A stretch of DNA of 64,000 bases. It comes from Lytechinus variegatus (Eukaryota > Echinodermata > Echinoidea > Temnopleuroida > Toxopneustidae). Below, piece by piece: positions 61,662 through 64,000 of the stretch. Under the pieces are notes generated by a model. It made no database searches, was not told the origin of the DNA, and was given only the letters and a program-made list of their open reading frames with translations. The first letter of the stretch is position 1; each line of letters begins with the position of its first letter. The DNA lies in contig NC_054756.1 in assembly GCF_018143015.1 (NCBI RefSeq), forward strand, positions 23,725,440 to 23,789,439, in the 5' to 3' direction. The translations under genes were made by a program, and so were the position numbers.

Positions 61662-62444
61662 TTAACCCTAAATCTCCCGGGGTATTTTGATTCTTGTCAT
61701 TCCCGGGGGGGGGCCATTATGGCCCCCCCCCTTAAGATCTCGGCCGCCAATCGCACCGACGCAAAAATTTGCACGCTGGTAGTGTGCGATGTAATCTACA
61801 AGGCTGTATGGTAAAATTTTCCAAAATAATGAGATTTTATTTTATATGAATTAATTATGCTAATTTATGCATAAATCATACTTTTTGCTCTAATTCACTA
61901 AATAAAGCTCCTAGAATGCTAATTTTTGGTAAAAATTTTCTTTGTAGCATTCTTAACAATCGTAATTCAAAAAAACTTTGGTTTGGAAATAAATTTCTTA
62001 TGTATTTTATTGTTTTATGAATTTCTTATGTATTTCTCTGTTTTTTTACTTTTTGTTTTTTATTGTTTTTTCAATGGAAATTGTTCCAGACATAATTCTG
62101 ATCATAAACAAGGCAAAATTAATTAAGTTTAATCAGTAAAAGTAAAAATAATGATACATTTATGAATTTTGGCTAAATACGCAATTTGCATTGGATTTGT
62201 ACATGAAATCACGTTTATGAGCAATTTGGGTCTGACATGCACTTGCATAATGTTGCGTAATGTCGTAACCGCGTACCCGGGCGTCACAAATTTGGTCTCA
62301 AAATTTGCGCGAGACTTGAATGTAAAAAGTCAGTGAGCTGCGAGGTGAAAAAATTTCGCGCAGCAGATAAATCGCGAAAATTGTTCGAAAAATTCTCCGG
62401 GGGGGGGGGCATAATGGCCCCCCCCCCCGGAGAATTAGAGTTAA
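61662..62444. mobile_element. 783-bp piggyBac-like non-autonomous element
   Basis: TTAA flanks both ends (61662-61665 and 62441-62444). Inverted ends are CCCTAAATCTCCCGGGG and CCCCGGAGAATTAGAG. Inside each end lies a G-run/CCATTATGG/C-run motif that can form hairpins. No transposase frame is seen. TTAA duplication and a CCCT-type end are the basis for calling it piggyBac-like. Confidence 0.65.
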
Positions 62445-64000
62445 GTTAACTGTTATGACGTTTATTTTGCTTTGCATATTACGTATGTATATTTGTTGTT
62501 TATGTTTATTACCTGAAAATGGAAATGAACTAAATTTGAATTGAATTGAAATTGAAATTTGAAAGTGAATACTTGTAATATACCCTTTTTGAATGATATA
62601 CATACTCTTTTCTGAATATTCAGAAATGAAAGGGTGGTGTAGACAATGCAAATTCCTTTTCTCTCTCTCTTTCTCACTTTCGCTGACCCTTCATAGAAAT
62701 CTTCCACGTTTGCATACCGCACTAAAAATGAACACACTTTGAGAAATGTCATATCGTACTCTCAGTCCTTGTCTATCAGTTTATGCGCTCATTGTAGGGC
62801 GTTTTAAGCTCCAAGGCCACGTCTAAAAGCATGGGTAATTCGTGAGTATTCGTAAATATTCCCTTTTAGGTAATAAATGCGACATGTGCTACTTCACCTG
62901 TCTTCTCTCTCCTGAAGAATATGTGGGAGGGTATATTAGAGAATGAACTGGATAAATGATATAAGAACCTCATTCTTAATGAAAAGAACGTTTTATTTTC
63001 TTCTCATTTATTTTCAGAGTAGTATTAAAACTGGTAATCTCTGCAAATGCATTTCTGGTTATACATGATATACTAAATAGTCGTTACTCTGTAAATCATA
63101 AGGCACCCTGAAGTGGGGGCGACATGTCTAGGATTAGATGTTCCAAGTTCTTCTGTCATTTCCAGTGCGATGATTATTTGTATGGTTTTATATCTTAAAT
63201 GCGCCAAAATGCATTATTGAAATAATGTACAGGATATACATGCCTCAAAATGTCATGTCTCCGATAAAGTTTATAGCATAGGCCAGTAGTGAATATTTGT
63301 AGTAAGTATATATAAATCACTCGAATGAAACAGACTCCTCATCAACCGATATCACGTCATATAATAGTTTCGGACAGTCTTTAGTTAGTTGACTTGGTAA
63401 ATTATGTGAATGCATACCGTGTATCAAATGGTTGGTAATAACCTCGAAGACGAAATCTCCTTTCTCTGTAATTCACCATTCCTATTCCTTCTCTTTCCCT
63501 CATTGATTGCAGATCTCCATTCACACATCTTACCGGGATGCACTGCTGGTCGTTAATCATCCTCACTATTGATCAGGACGATACTTACGTCATCCACCCT
63601 CGCACTTCCAGAAAACGAGTCGCACATCATCCTTTAAGCATACACCACCCGAAGTCGTCTACATCAACACGACTCTGAAATAACTGTGGTCTGACTAAAG
63701 ACACTAGATGGAGGAAGAGTGTGGTTTATCTCCACACAAGTGAAGTGATTTACGGAAAGGACTGACGTAAAGGGATAAAAAACGATGTATTTATCGTCTG
63801 CTTGCAGTGGTTTATGAAATTGGCGCCTCGACACATCAGATGTAAGATTGCCGCTTCATCGTGTGTCATGGGATAACAAGAAACCTCAGTTATAGAAAGC
63901 TAGTCTCATTCTGAAAACAAACTGACCTCGATTATGCTGAATACTTCACGTCATTTATCTCCTTTACAATACTTTCGGATGTGGTGAGAGCATTCGAAAT

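Larger units (their letters stand above)
46218..64000. other. 17.8-kb stretch without a supported gene
   Basis: After the gene 3 stop, poly(A) candidates are ATTAAA at 46242 and AATAAA at 48786 and 49606. Beyond that I see the repeats listed separately and AT-rich or simple sequence. Open frames here are short and unrecognised. The stretches 48060-50400, 58090-59640, 59940-61660 and 62450-64000 show nothing I can name. It may be intergenic or a long intron of a gene continuing past the window. Confidence 0.55.

Overview
The window looks like AT-rich animal nuclear DNA: split genes with GT/AG introns, long non-coding gaps, one long non-LTR retrotransposon, tRNA-derived SINEs and many short inverted-repeat transposons. 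The expanded SRCR receptor type and the repeat style suggest an echinoderm, most likely a sea urchin. That is inference; nothing here identifies a species.

Three protein-coding genes are supported. (1) At 191-12793 (+) are the last eight exons of a GH13 glycosidase of the maltase / SLC3A1 (rBAT) type. Its 5' part lies before the window. All three catalytic acids are present and the reading frame closes across every splice. (2) At about 15150-21265 (-), possibly reaching 13513, is a type I membrane receptor with a signal-peptide exon, five SRCR exons and a transmembrane exon. (3) At 28263-46181 (+) is a second SRCR receptor with a signal-peptide exon, five SRCR exons, a Ser/Thr/Pro stalk exon, a transmembrane exon and a Pro/Tyr-rich cytoplasmic tail.

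Genes 2 and 3 are divergent, with starts about 7 kb apart. They are close to mirror images: every SRCR exon is phase 1-1 and both transmembrane exons are exactly 82 nt (phase 1 in, phase 2 out). This fits an old inverted duplication. The copies have diverged: two SRCR domains of gene 2 have lost the same disulphide pair, and only gene 3 has a recognisable long signalling-type tail. Gene 1 converges on the 3' side of gene 2.

The 8.3 kb first intron of gene 3 holds a LINE in antisense orientation (about 29745-33780) with an intact 813-residue reverse transcriptase ORF and a frameshifted endonuclease region. Introns and gaps also hold TA-flanked MITEs (one family in four copies), foldback elements, hAT-, Harbinger- and piggyBac-like non-autonomous elements, at least four SINE types, two minisatellites and several microsatellites. 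From 46.2 to 64.0 kb I find no convincing gene: only repeats, one possible 5' exon near 52.4 kb and unassigned sequence.
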